This document shows, one piece after another, positions 8,277 through 17,181 of a stretch of DNA of 64,000 bases. Both the position numbers and the translations under genes were made by a program. Where the stretch lies: the NCBI GenBank assembly GCA_963777855.1, contig CAVZRW010000013.1, positions 186,001 to 250,000 on the forward strand, written 5' to 3'. The stretch is from Prado023 sp963777855. Lineage in GTDB: Bacteria; Actinomycetota; Actinomycetes; S36-B12; CAIYMF01. Each line of letters starts with the position of its first letter. Within the stretch, counting starts at the first letter, position 1. The notes under the pieces are model-generated. The model was not told the DNA's origin and ran no database searches. It was given only the letters and a program-made list of their open reading frames with translations.

Positions 8277-9521
8277 TCAGCTCGTGTACTCGGCCAGCGA
8301 GTTCTCCGCGGCCTCCAGCAGCGCACGCGTCTGCTCGACGCGGCCCCGCAGGTCGGCGGCCCTGCGGTCGTCACCGGCGGCATGCGCAGCGGCGGCCTGC
8401 TTCTCGAGCTTGGCCAGGGACTCCCGGAACGTGATGGCCGTGGACTCGGCCAGGGCGCGCTTGGCAGGGTCGGTGCGCCGCCACTGGTCGTCCTCGAACC
8501 GGCGAACCGCGTCCTCGACCTTGCGCAGCCGGCCCTCGACCCGGTCACGGTCACCGCGCGGCACGTGGCCGATGGCGTTCCAGCGCTCGGCGATGCTGCG
8601 CAGCGCGGACTTGGCCGCGGCCAGGTCGGTGATCGGCAGCAGGGCCTCGGCCTCCGTGGCCAGCGCCTCCTTGGCGTGCAGGTTCTCCAGTTGGTCGCCG
8701 TCGCGCTCGGCCTGGGCGGCGTTGCGCGCGGAGAAGAACGCGTCCTGGGCGGCCCGGAACCGGGCCCACAGGGCGTCCTCCTCGGTGCGACCGGCCCGTG
8801 GTGCGGCCTTCCACTGGTCCATCAGCCCGCGGTAGGCGCGCGCGGTGTCGGCCCAGTCGGTGCTGGTGGACAGGGCCTCGGCCTGGGCGATCAGTGCCTC
8901 CTTGGCCGCGGACGCCTCCTTGCGGGTGGCATCCAACGCCGAGAAGTGGGCGCGCCGGGCCTTGTCGAAGGCCGAGCGTGCGGCGCTGAACCGCTTCCAC
9001 AGCTCCTGCTCGGCCTCGCGTGAGGAGCGATCGCCCCGGGGCAGGGCCGACCACTGCTCCTGCAGGGCCTTGAACCGCTCACCAGAGGCCTTCCACTGGG
9101 TGGAGCCCGCCAGCGACTCGGCCTCCTCCGCGATCGCCGTGCGCTGCGCCATCGTGCGCACGCGCGCCTCCTCGCGGGCGGCCGCAGCCGCCTCCTTGCG
9201 CTGCTCCCCGGCCGCGTCGAGGGTGTCGGCCAGGCTGGCCAGCGCGGCGAGGTCGCCGACCACGTGGGGGTTCTCCACGGCGTCGCGCAGCTTCGCGGTG
9301 ACCGTCGCGACTGACTCGGGGGTGCCCTTGCCGTCCTTGAGTCGGGCCAGCAGCAGCTCGCCCTCGGCCTTGAGCCCCTCGTACTTGCGCTCGAAGAAGG
9401 CCAGCCCGGCGCTGGGATCCCCGCCGGCGGCCCACTGGCCGACGACGACCTCCTGGCCGTCCGGGCGGCGCACGTACACCGTGCCGTCGTCGGCGACCCG
9501 TCCGTGGTCGTGCTCGGTCAT
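8277..9521 (-). CDS. DUF349 domain-containing protein
   Basis: This 414-residue protein is built of several helical DUF349 repeats with recurring W-x(n)-W spacing (for example ALQEQWSALPRGDR, GLMDQWKAAPRAGRTEEDALWARFRAAQDAFF, SIAERWNAIGHVPRGDRDRVE). It is rich in Ala, Glu and Arg and almost certainly coiled-coil. DUF349 proteins are conserved next to rel and the cyclophilin in actinobacteria, but their biochemical role is not settled. The ATG at 9521 gives the family N-terminus (MTEHDHG) and has AAGGGG upstream; the frame continues upstream without family similarity. It lies downstream of the cyclophilin gene on the same strand and ends 28 bases from rel, tail to tail. Confidence 0.9.
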   Translation of the reverse strand: MTEHDHGRVADDGTVYVRRPDGQEVVVGQWAAGGDPSAGLAFFERKYEGLKAEGELLLARLKDGKGTPESVATVTAKLRDAVENPHVVGDLAALASLADTLDAAGEQRKEAAAAAREEARVRTMAQRTAIAEEAESLAGSTQWKASGERFKALQEQWSALPRGDRSSREAEQELWKRFSAARSAFDKARRAHFSALDATRKEASAAKEALIAQAEALSTSTDWADTARAYRGLMDQWKAAPRAGRTEEDALWARFRAAQDAFFSARNAAQAERDGDQLENLHAKEALATEAEALLPITDLAAAKSALRSIAERWNAIGHVPRGDRDRVEGRLRKVEDAVRRFEDDQWRRTDPAKRALAESTAITFRESLAKLEKQAAAAHAAGDDRRAADLRGRVEQTRALLEAAENSLAEYTS

Positions 9522-9579
9522 GCTCGCACCCCTTGCGTTGTCCGTGGCGGGCATTGTCCCATGGGACGGGCCCGACGGG

Positions 9580-10410
9580 TCAGCCGAGTTCGGGATCCAC
9601 CGTCGCGGTGAGGATGCCGATCTGGGCTGCCGGCTTGCCATCGCCGGCCCCACCGAGGACCCCTGCCTCGGCCACCCTGGTCACGACATCCATGCCGTCG
9701 GTGACCGTGCCCCAGATGGTGTAGTCCGGCGGCAGGGTCGTGTCCTTGTAGACGATGAAGAACTGGCTGCCGGAGGTGTCGGCCCCGGAGTTGGCCATCG
9801 CGACCGTGCCGACCGGGTAGTTGGCCTCCTCGTCCTTCGGCAGGTTCTCGTCAGGCACCGTGTAACCCGGACCGCCGCTGCCCGTGGCCGTCGGGTCCCC
9901 GCACTGCAGCACGTAGAGGTTCTCCGTGGTCACCCGGTGGCACAGCGTGTTGTCGAAGTACCCCTCCTGGGCCAGCCACAGCATCGAGTTGACGGTCTCC
10001 GGCGCCTTCTTCGGCAGCGTGGCGATCGTGATCGGCCCGCAGTTGGTGTCCAGGGTGAGCGTGTACTTGGTGTCGGGGGCCAGGGCAGGCTCCGGAGCCT
10101 TCTCGAAGGTGGCGGGCTCGGCCGGGGGAGTGGGGGCCGGCTCGCAGCCGATGTCCGAGGGGGTGGGGCTGGCGGTCGGGCTGGCGCTCGGGCTGGCCAC
10201 GGTGTCCCCGGAGCCCTCGGGCCAGAATACGATCGCCGCGATCCCCAGCACCGCCACGAGTGCGGCCAGCGCGCTGCCGATGCGCACGCGGCGGCGGTGC
10301 TGGGCCTCGCGTGCGGCCCGGCGCGCGGCCTGCCGCTCGGCCTTGGCCGCGGCCAGCTGGCGGCGGCGCTTGTTCGTGACCCCGGTGCCGGGCTTCTTCT
10401 CGTTCGTCAC
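9580..10410 (-). CDS. Membrane-anchored peptidyl-prolyl cis-trans isomerase, cyclophilin type
   Basis: The 276-residue protein has a basic cytoplasmic N-terminus, a single membrane helix at about 44-63, a short Ser/Pro/Thr-rich linker and an extracytoplasmic cyclophilin domain from about residue 115 to the end. Recognisable segments are YFDNTLCHRVT, PVGTVAMANSGADTSGSQFFIVY and TIWGTVTDGMDVV. It probably assists folding of exported proteins. The GTG start has GGGAG upstream, and TAGACT (complement of 10447-10452) is a likely -10 box. Arg-Val-Thr near the active site stands where many cyclophilins have RVI, so activity is likely but not proven. Confidence 0.9.
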   Translation of the reverse strand: MTNEKKPGTGVTNKRRRQLAAAKAERQAARRAAREAQHRRRVRIGSALAALVAVLGIAAIVFWPEGSGDTVASPSASPTASPTPSDIGCEPAPTPPAEPATFEKAPEPALAPDTKYTLTLDTNCGPITIATLPKKAPETVNSMLWLAQEGYFDNTLCHRVTTENLYVLQCGDPTATGSGGPGYTVPDENLPKDEEANYPVGTVAMANSGADTSGSQFFIVYKDTTLPPDYTIWGTVTDGMDVVTRVAEAGVLGGAGDGKPAAQIGILTATVDPELG

Positions 10411-10653
10411 AGCTGCTCCCAGACGCGTGCGGGTGATCCGCGCGCGAGTCTAGGCGCGTTAGGCCAGCAGGCCGCCCGCCGGATAGCCTTGGCGCGCCGC
10501 GTCGCGGCACGAGCCACGGCGCGGGCCTGTCACGGGCATGGACGCGCCACGGCCCGCGCCCGACCCACCGCCTCGCCCGAACCTCCCGCCCCCTCCCCGC
10601 CAGGCCAACCAGCCGCCCCAACCAGCCGCCCTACCACCAGCAAGGAGCCACCC
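10411..10653. other. Divergent intergenic region (cyclophilin / MBL hydrolase)
   Basis: These 243 bases separate two divergent genes. On the minus strand TAGACT (10447-10452) fits a -10 box for the cyclophilin gene. Towards the hydrolase the sequence is C-rich, with the 14-base direct repeat CCAACCAGCCGCCC at about 10605-10631, and then AAGGAG before the ATG. No small gene is convincing here. Confidence 0.5.
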
Positions 10654-11356
10654 ATGCTCATCGCCGGGTTCCCCGCTGGCCCGTTCGCGACCAACTGCTG
10701 GATCCTTGCGCCGGGCCCGCGCTCCGAGGCCGTCATCGTCGACCCCGGGATGGAGTGCCGGGCGGGCATCGAGGCGGTGCTGGCCGAGCACCACCTGCGC
10801 CCGGTCGCCGTGCTGCTCAGCCACGGCCACCTGGACCACATGTGGTCGGTCCTGCCGGTGTGCGACGGCTACGACATCCCCGCCTGGATCCACCCAAGCG
10901 ACCGGGCGTCTGCTGGCGGACCCGTGGGCCGGGGTCTCGGGCGAGACCCGGGCCATGTTCGCCTCCGTCGTGGGCGCCACCGACTTCGCCGAGCCCTCGG
11001 ACGTGCGCGAGCTCACCGACGGCGCCTCGATCGAGATCGCCGGCATGGGCTTCACCGCCGACCACGCCCCGGGCCACACCCCGGGCTCCACGGCGTTCCG
11101 GATGATGCAGACCGGCGCCGAGCCGCTCATGCTCTCCGGGGACCTGCTGTTCGCCGGGGCCATCGGGCGCACCGACCTGCCCGGCGGCGACCCCGCGGCG
11201 ATGCGGGAGTCGCTGGCCCGCGTGGTGCTCGGCCAGCCCGACGAGATGCTCGTGCTGCCCGGCCACGGCGAGACGACCACGATCGGCACCGAGCGCCGCG
11301 TCAACCCGTTCCTGCAGGGCCTGGCCGGTCCGGGCCCGTCGGGGGTTCGCCGATGA
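10654..11356 (+). CDS. Metallo-beta-lactamase-fold hydrolase, glyoxalase II-like (one frameshift)
   Basis: The gene starts at an ATG with AAGGAG upstream and overlaps hisS at its end (ATGA). The N-terminal part carries the zinc-binding HxHxDH motif as LLSHGHLDHMWS (H57, H59, D61, H62). After SDR, near 10904-10906, the reading must step one base to give RLLADPWAGVSGE, GHTPGSTAFR, LSGDLLFAGAIGRTDLPGGD and LPGHGETTTIGTE, all expected in the family. One extra base in the GGG there explains the break. This small MBL type is regularly found before hisS in actinobacteria; some members are hydroxyacylglutathione hydrolase-like, but the substrate here is unknown. Confidence 0.88.
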
Positions 11357-12720
11357 GCCGGATCGCCCCGCTCTCGGGCTTCCCCGAGTACCTGCCGGCC
11401 GAGCGGATCGTCGAGCAGCACGTGCTGGACACGGTGCGCCGGATCTTCGAGCTGCACGGCTTCGCCTCCCTGGAGACCCGCGCGGTCGAGCCCCTGGAGC
11501 AGATGCTGCGCAAGGGCGAGATCGACAAGGAGGTCTACGTCCTGCGCCGGCTGCACGCGCCGGCCGACGAGCCCGACGCGGGCCTCGGCCTGCACTTCGA
11601 CCTCACGGTGCCCTTCGCCCGGTACGTGGTGCAGAACGCCGGGCACCTGGACTTCCCCTTCCGCCGCTACCAGATCCAGAAGGTGTGGCGCGGCGAGCGG
11701 CCGCAGGAGGGCCGTTACCGGGAGTTCACCCAGGCCGACATCGACATCGTGGGCCGCGACACCCTGGCCTTCCACCACGAGGTCGAGGTGGCCCTGGTGA
11801 TGGCCGAGGTGTTCCGCGCCCTGCCGATGCCCCCGGCCGTCATCCTGGTGAACAACCGTAAGCTCGCCGAGGGGTTCTTCCTCGGCGCCGGGGCCGCCGA
11901 CCCGGGCGCAGCCCTGCGGGCCATCGACAAGCTGGACAAGATCGGCCCGGCCCGCGTCGCAGACCTGCTGCGCACCGAGGCCGGACTGACCGACGACGGC
12001 GCGGCGGCGTGCCTGGCGATGGCCGGCATCCGCAGCGCCGACACCTCCTTCGTGGAGCAGGTGCGTGCTCTGGGCGTGACCCACCCCCTGCTCGACGAGG
12101 GCCTGGCCGAGCTGGCCGCCGTCGTGGGTGCGGCCGCGCAGCAGATGCCCGGCGCCGTGGTGGCCGACCTGAAGATCGCCCGCGGCCTGGACTACTACAC
12201 CGCCACCGTCTACGAGACCGCGCTGGTCGGCCACGAGGACTTCGGCTCGATCTGCTCCGGGGGCCGCTACGACGCGCTGGCCTCCGACGGGCGCACCACC
12301 TACCCGGGCGTGGGCATCTCGCTGGGCGTCTCGCGGCTGATGGCCGCCCTGCTCGGCCGTGACCTGGCCCGGGCCAGCCGCTCGGTGCCGACGGCCGTGC
12401 TCGTGGCCGTCACCGACGAGGCCAGCCGACCAGCCTCGGACGCGATCGCGACCGCGCTGCGTGCCCGGGGCATCCCCACCGAGGTCGCGCCGCGCGCCGA
12501 CCGGTTCGGCAAGCAGATCAAGTACGCCGACCGCCGGGGGATCCCGTTCGTCTGGTTCCCCGACGCCGCCGGTGACTCCGTGAAGGACATCCGCTCCGGG
12601 GAGCAGGTGCCCGCCGACCCGGGCACGTGGGCGCCCCCGGCCGGCGACCTGCACCCGCGCGTGGCGCGCACGAACGACCCGGCCGGGCCCCCGGCCGCCG
12701 AGGAGGAGAGCACCCGATGA
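11353..12720 (+). CDS. hisS: Histidine--tRNA ligase
   Basis: HisRS charges tRNA-His. The 455-residue class II synthetase shows motif 2 around FPFRRYQIQKVWRGERPQEG followed by YREFTQADIDIVG, the histidine-binding signature ARGLDYYTATVYE, SICSGGRYDAL, and a C-terminal anticodon-binding domain. The N-terminus (GFPEYLPAERIVEQHVLDTVRR) is of the form found in a subset of actinobacteria, distinct from the short bacterial form. The ATG at 11353 overlaps the upstream hydrolase stop; the frame is open far upstream but only this start fits. Its stop overlaps the aspS start, so hydrolase-hisS-aspS is probably one transcript. Confidence 0.95.
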   Translation: MSRIAPLSGFPEYLPAERIVEQHVLDTVRRIFELHGFASLETRAVEPLEQMLRKGEIDKEVYVLRRLHAPADEPDAGLGLHFDLTVPFARYVVQNAGHLDFPFRRYQIQKVWRGERPQEGRYREFTQADIDIVGRDTLAFHHEVEVALVMAEVFRALPMPPAVILVNNRKLAEGFFLGAGAADPGAALRAIDKLDKIGPARVADLLRTEAGLTDDGAAACLAMAGIRSADTSFVEQVRALGVTHPLLDEGLAELAAVVGAAAQQMPGAVVADLKIARGLDYYTATVYETALVGHEDFGSICSGGRYDALASDGRTTYPGVGISLGVSRLMAALLGRDLARASRSVPTAVLVAVTDEASRPASDAIATALRARGIPTEVAPRADRFGKQIKYADRRGIPFVWFPDAAGDSVKDIRSGEQVPADPGTWAPPAGDLHPRVARTNDPAGPPAAEEESTR

Positions 12721-14501
12721 TCCGCACCCATGAGGCCGGCACCCTGCGCGCCGAGCACGTCGGCCAGAGCGTCACCCTGGCCGGCTGGATCGGCCGGCGC
12801 CGCGACCACGGCGGCGTGGCCTTCCTCGACCTGCGCGACGGCTCCGGGATCGTGCAGGTCGTCGTGCATGACCCCGCCGTGGCCCACCCGCTGCGCAACG
12901 AGTTCTGCGTCAAGGTCGTCGGCGAGGTCGTCGCCCGCCCAGCGGGCAACGAGAACCCCGAGCTGCCCACCGGTGCCGTCGAGGTGACGGTGACCAGCCT
13001 CGAGGTGCTCTCCGAGGCTGCGCCCCTGCCGTTCCCGATCGACGAGCACGTCGAGGTCGGCGAGGAGGCGCGCCTGCGCTACCGCTACCTCGACCTGCGC
13101 CGCCCCGAGCCCGCGCGGATCATGCGGCTGCGCTCCAAGGTCAACCAGATCGCCCGCGAGGTGCTGTTCGCCCGCGACTTCCTCGAGGTGGAGACCCCGA
13201 CCCTGACCCGGTCGACCCCCGAGGGGGCCCGGGACTTCCTGGTGCCGGTGCGCCTGCAGCCGGGCAGCTGGTACGCCCTGCCGCAGAGCCCGCAGCTGTT
13301 CAAGCAGCTGTTGATGGTCGCCGGGATGGAGCGCTACTTCCAGATCGCGCGCTGCTACCGCGACGAGGACTTCCGCAAGGACCGCCAGCCGGAGTTCACC
13401 CAGCTCGACGTCGAGATGAGCTTCGTGGAGCAGGCCGACGTCCTCGAGGTCGGCGAGGCCGTGATCCGGGCCCTGTGGGCCGGCACGATCGGCCACGAGA
13501 TCGCCGAGTTCCCGCACATGACCTTCGCCGAGGCGATGCGCCGGTTCGGCTCCGACAAGCCCGACCTGCGCTTCGGCGTCGAGCTCGTCGAGCTCACCGA
13601 CTACTTCGCCGCGACCCCGTTCCGGGTGTTCCAGGCCCCCTACGTGGGTGCCGTGGTGATGCCCGGCGGTGGGTCGCAGCCGCGGCGGACGTTCGATGCC
13701 TGGCAGGAGTGGGCCAAGCAGCGCGGGGCGCGTGGCCTGGCCTACGTCACCCTCGCCGAGGACGGCACGCTCGGCGGCCCGGTGGCCAAGAACATCACCG
13801 AGGCCGAGCGCGACGGCCTGGCGGCGGCGACCGGCGCCCAGCCGGGTGACTGCATCTTCTTCGCTGCCGGCCCCGCCCCCGAGGCCCGGGCACTGCTGGG
13901 CGCTGCGCGCCTGGAGATCGCCGAGCGCTGCGACCTGATCGACCCCGATGCGTGGTCGTTCCTGTGGATCGTCGACGCGCCGGTGTTCGAGGCCGTGGTC
14001 GATGACGACGGCACGCCCGGCTGGACGGCCGTGCACCACCCGTTCACCTCGCCGAACGCCGAGTGGATCGACCGGTTCGAGCAGGCGCCTGGTGAGGCGC
14101 TTGCCTACGCCTACGACATGGTCTGCAACGGCAACGAGATCGGTGGCGGGTCGATCCGTATCCACCGCGCCGACGTGCAGCAGCGCGTCTTCTCGGTGCT
14201 GGGCATCGACGAGCCGGAGGCCCGCGACAAGTTCGGCTTCCTGCTCGACGCCTTCGCCTACGGCCCGCCGCCGCACGGCGGCATCGCGTTCGGCTGGGAC
14301 CGCATCGTCATGCTGCTCACCGGCGCCGCCTCGCTGCGCGAGGTCATCGCCTTCCCCAAGACCGGCGCGGGCCACGACCCGCTGACCGGTGCGCCCACCC
14401 CGATCACGGCCGCCCAGCGCAAGGAGGCCGGGATCGACGCCCGTCCCGAGGCAGGTCCAGCGGGTACCGAGGCGGGTCCGGCGGGTCCGGCTTCCGGCTG
14501 A
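12717..14501 (+). CDS. aspS: Aspartate--tRNA ligase
   Basis: The 594-residue class IIb synthetase has an N-terminal OB-fold anticodon domain (HVGQSVTLAGWIGRRRDHGG), motif 2 as RCYRDEDFRKDRQPEFTQLD, a bacterial-type GAD insertion domain, and motif 3 GGIAFGWDRIVMLL. The C-terminus has a short repetitive AGPAGTEAGPAGPAS tail. The ATG overlaps the hisS stop (ATGA). Whether it also charges tRNA-Asn (non-discriminating form) cannot be decided here; that depends on whether asnS or gatCAB occur elsewhere. Confidence 0.96.
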   Translation: MIRTHEAGTLRAEHVGQSVTLAGWIGRRRDHGGVAFLDLRDGSGIVQVVVHDPAVAHPLRNEFCVKVVGEVVARPAGNENPELPTGAVEVTVTSLEVLSEAAPLPFPIDEHVEVGEEARLRYRYLDLRRPEPARIMRLRSKVNQIAREVLFARDFLEVETPTLTRSTPEGARDFLVPVRLQPGSWYALPQSPQLFKQLLMVAGMERYFQIARCYRDEDFRKDRQPEFTQLDVEMSFVEQADVLEVGEAVIRALWAGTIGHEIAEFPHMTFAEAMRRFGSDKPDLRFGVELVELTDYFAATPFRVFQAPYVGAVVMPGGGSQPRRTFDAWQEWAKQRGARGLAYVTLAEDGTLGGPVAKNITEAERDGLAAATGAQPGDCIFFAAGPAPEARALLGAARLEIAERCDLIDPDAWSFLWIVDAPVFEAVVDDDGTPGWTAVHHPFTSPNAEWIDRFEQAPGEALAYAYDMVCNGNEIGGGSIRIHRADVQQRVFSVLGIDEPEARDKFGFLLDAFAYGPPPHGGIAFGWDRIVMLLTGAASLREVIAFPKTGAGHDPLTGAPTPITAAQRKEAGIDARPEAGPAGTEAGPAGPASG

Positions 14502-14540
14502 CGGCCCGGGGCGGGAAGCCGCGGGCCGGCGGGGGCCACG

Positions 14541-14546
14541 TAGTCT
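14541..14546 (+). promoter_or_regulatory. -10 element upstream of copC
   Basis: TAGTCT (TANNNT) lies 35 bases before the copC ATG, leaving a leader with GAGGGAG just before the start. No metal-regulator operator is recognised around it. Confidence 0.45.
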
Positions 14547-14581
14547 GGCTCACGACCAGCGAGCACGATGAGGGAGTTGCG

Positions 14582-15166
14582 ATGAAGGTGCGTGGGATCG
14601 CCGGGGCCGTCCTGCTGGCGGCGGCGACGTTCATGGCCGCCGGTCCGGCGCTGGCCCATGCCGAGCTCGAGTCCTCGACCCCGCGCGACGGCCAGGAGCT
14701 GGGCGCGGCGCCGCAGAGCATCTCGTTCACGTTCGGCGAGGAGCTCATGGCCGAGGGCAACGCGGTGACCGCCAGGGCCGTCGGGGGCGAGAAGGTGGCC
14801 CTGGGCCCGTTGGAGCTCGAGAGCGACACGGTCACCGCCGCGTGGCCGACCGACACCCCGGCCGGGCAGTACCGGGCCTCCTACCGCGTGGTCTCCGCCG
14901 ACGGGCACCCCATCGACGGCTCGATCACCTTCAGCATCGCAGCCGGGGCCTCGCCGAGCGCGGTGGCGGCCTCGCCTGCGGCAGCGGCCTCGGCGAGCCC
15001 CCTGCAGAGCGCGGTCCCCATCGATGCCACGGTCTCACCGGAGCCCACGGGTTCCGAGGCGACCGGGGGAATGGGCCTGCTCGGCTCGATCCTCGTCTTC
15101 GGCGTCGTCGTCCTCGCGGCCGCGGCTGCCGGGCGCTGGTTCATGGTGCGGGCACGCAGGCCCTGA
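14582..15166 (+). CDS. copC: Copper resistance protein CopC, membrane-anchored
   Basis: CopC binds copper outside the membrane and is thought to pass it to the CopD channel. The 194 residues comprise a signal peptide (cleavage likely after ALA25), leaving His26 as the new N-terminus in HAELESSTP, the classic CopC copper-binding start. A beta-sandwich domain with SADGHPIDGSITF follows (second His ligand), then an Ala/Ser-rich linker and a C-terminal membrane helix (about 168-187). The gene overlaps copD-ctaG (TGATG), showing coupling. Confidence 0.93.
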   Translation: MKVRGIAGAVLLAAATFMAAGPALAHAELESSTPRDGQELGAAPQSISFTFGEELMAEGNAVTARAVGGEKVALGPLELESDTVTAAWPTDTPAGQYRASYRVVSADGHPIDGSITFSIAAGASPSAVAASPAAAASASPLQSAVPIDATVSPEPTGSEATGGMGLLGSILVFGVVVLAAAAAGRWFMVRARRP

Positions 15167-17181
15167 TGACCCGCACCACCCCCGAGGTGAACCGGGGCAC
15201 GCAGCAGCCCGCGGCAGCGGCACGCGCCCCCCGGGTCGTCTGGGTGGTGGCCGCCGCGGTGGCCCTGGTCGTTGCCGCGTCGGCCGCGGGCGTGCTGTGG
15301 AGCCCGGTCGAGGAGGGCCTGCCCGACGCGGGCCGGCTCGTCGTCGACGGCCTGCCGCTTCTGCGGTTGGTGGCCCTGCTGTCCGGTGGTCTGATGCTGG
15401 GCTTCGCCGTCAGCGCGGTCGCCCTGGACCCGACGGCCCACACCGACGTGACCCCGATCGGCCGGGCGGACCTGCGGCTGGCTGTGGGCGCCGCCTACCT
15501 GCTCAGCGGCGCGGCCGCGCTCTTCGCGCTGTTCACGCTGGCCGACGTGCTCGGGATGGGGCTGTCCCAGCTGGTCCAGCCCGGGATCATCACCACCTAC
15601 CTGTGGGACGTCGAGGTGAGCCGGGCCTACCTGGTCACCGCCCTGCTCGCCCTGGGCGTGGGCCTGGGCCTGGGCTCGGCGCGGACCCTGGGTTCGGCCG
15701 CGGGCTGGACGCTGGTGGCCGCCGCGGCCGTCGGGATCCCGTCCCTGACCGGCCACGCCGCCGGCCTGGGCGGGCACTCGCTGGCGCTGATCAGCGGATT
15801 CGTGCACGCCGTGGCGGCCTCCCTCTGGGCCGGCGGGCTGGTGGCGCTGACCACGCACGCGGTGCGCGGCACGCCGGGCATGGCCGAGCGGGTTCGCCGC
15901 TTCGGCGTGCTGGCCGTCGGCAGCGTCGCGGCGCTGGCGCTGACCGGGTTCGCCTCCGCAGCGACCCGCATGGACTCGGTGTCGGAGCTGGTCAGCACCG
16001 CCTACGGCCGCACGCTGCTGGTCAAGATCACCGCCCTGTGCCTGGCCGTGCTGCTGGCCCGCTCGATCCGTGCCGCGTGGCGCTCCGGCGGCCCCGGGGC
16101 ACGCCCGGCACGGATGCTGGCCGAGGTCGGCATCCTCGGCGCCGCGCTCGGGCTTGCCGTCGTGCTGGCACGCTCCCCGTTCCCGCGCACCCCGATCGAG
16201 CTGCCGACCGCCGGCGAGGACCTGATCGGCTACCCCTACCCGCCGGCCCCCACGTTCCGGCTGGTCGCCCTGGGATGGCACCCCGACTGGGTCTGGTTCA
16301 GCGCGGCCGTGCTCGCGGTGGCGGCCTACGTGGCCGGGTACGTCGCGCTGCGCACGCGGGGGGACTCGTGGCCGGTGGGCCGGTTGGTCGCCTGGGTCCT
16401 CGGCTGGCTGGTGGTCGTCTGGGCCACGTGCTCGGGAATCGCCTGGTACGCCCCGGTCTCGTTCGCGCTGCACATGGTCTCCCACATGGCCCTGGCCATG
16501 CTGGCCCCGGTGATGCTGGTGCTCGGCGGGCCGATCACCCTGGCCCTGCGGGCGATCCCGGCCGCGCCCGGCGGCGCACGCGGGCCGCGGGAGTGGATCA
16601 CCTGGGCCCTGCACAGCCCGCTGACCCGCTTCGTGACCCACCCGGCCTACGTGCTGTTCATCTACACGATCGGCCTCTACGGGCTGTACTACACGGGCCT
16701 CTACACCTGGCTGATGAGCTCGCACCTGGGCCACTTCGCGATGCAGGTCCACTTCCTGGCGGCGGGCTACCTGTTCTACTGGGTGGTCATCGGGGTGGAT
16801 GCCGGACCGCGACGGCTGCCCTACTCGGCCCGGCTGATCCTGCTGATGGCCTCGCTGGTGATCCACTCGTTCTTCGCGGTCCCGATGATGATGACCGAGG
16901 CTCCGATGGTCGCCGGCTGGTACGCCCTGGTCCGCCCACCGTGGCTGACCGACCCCGTGGCCGACACGCACGTGGCCGGCGCCATCGCCTGGGGGTTCGG
17001 CGAGCTGCCGACGCTGGTCGTGGCCATGGCCCTGTCCATCCAGTGGGCCCGAGCCGACGACCGCGAGGCGCGCCGTGCTGACCGGCGCGCCGACCTGGAC
17101 GGCGACGCCGACCTGCGCGCCTACAACGAGCGACTGGCCCGGCTGCACGCCGCGGACGTGGACGCCGACGAGACCCGCTAG
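15166..17181 (+). CDS. CopD domain fused to CtaG-like (caa3 assembly) membrane protein
   Basis: This 671-residue polytopic protein joins two families. The N-terminal half (to about residue 330) is CopD-like, with segments such as SLTGHAAGLGGHSLALISGFVHAVAASLWAGG, whose His residues probably handle copper. The C-terminal half is CtaG/caa3_CtaG-like, with ALHMVSHMALAMLAPVMLVLGGP and HLGHFAMQVHFLAAGYLFYW; such domains deliver copper to cytochrome oxidase. CopD-CtaG fusions are known in actinobacteria. Together with copC the pair suggests copper import for respiratory oxidase assembly. The stop overlaps that of the convergent membrane protein gene by three bases. Confidence 0.92.
   Translation: MTRTTPEVNRGTQQPAAAARAPRVVWVVAAAVALVVAASAAGVLWSPVEEGLPDAGRLVVDGLPLLRLVALLSGGLMLGFAVSAVALDPTAHTDVTPIGRADLRLAVGAAYLLSGAAALFALFTLADVLGMGLSQLVQPGIITTYLWDVEVSRAYLVTALLALGVGLGLGSARTLGSAAGWTLVAAAAVGIPSLTGHAAGLGGHSLALISGFVHAVAASLWAGGLVALTTHAVRGTPGMAERVRRFGVLAVGSVAALALTGFASAATRMDSVSELVSTAYGRTLLVKITALCLAVLLARSIRAAWRSGGPGARPARMLAEVGILGAALGLAVVLARSPFPRTPIELPTAGEDLIGYPYPPAPTFRLVALGWHPDWVWFSAAVLAVAAYVAGYVALRTRGDSWPVGRLVAWVLGWLVVVWATCSGIAWYAPVSFALHMVSHMALAMLAPVMLVLGGPITLALRAIPAAPGGARGPREWITWALHSPLTRFVTHPAYVLFIYTIGLYGLYYTGLYTWLMSSHLGHFAMQVHFLAAGYLFYWVVIGVDAGPRRLPYSARLILLMASLVIHSFFAVPMMMTEAPMVAGWYALVRPPWLTDPVADTHVAGAIAWGFGELPTLVVAMALSIQWARADDREARRADRRADLDGDADLRAYNERLARLHAADVDADETR

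Noticed and set aside
8845..12720. A single 1,291-codon protein ending in HisRS
   Set aside because: The upstream part is antisense to DUF349 and the cyclophilin; in GC-rich DNA such frames stay open by chance. Only 11353-12720 is hisS.
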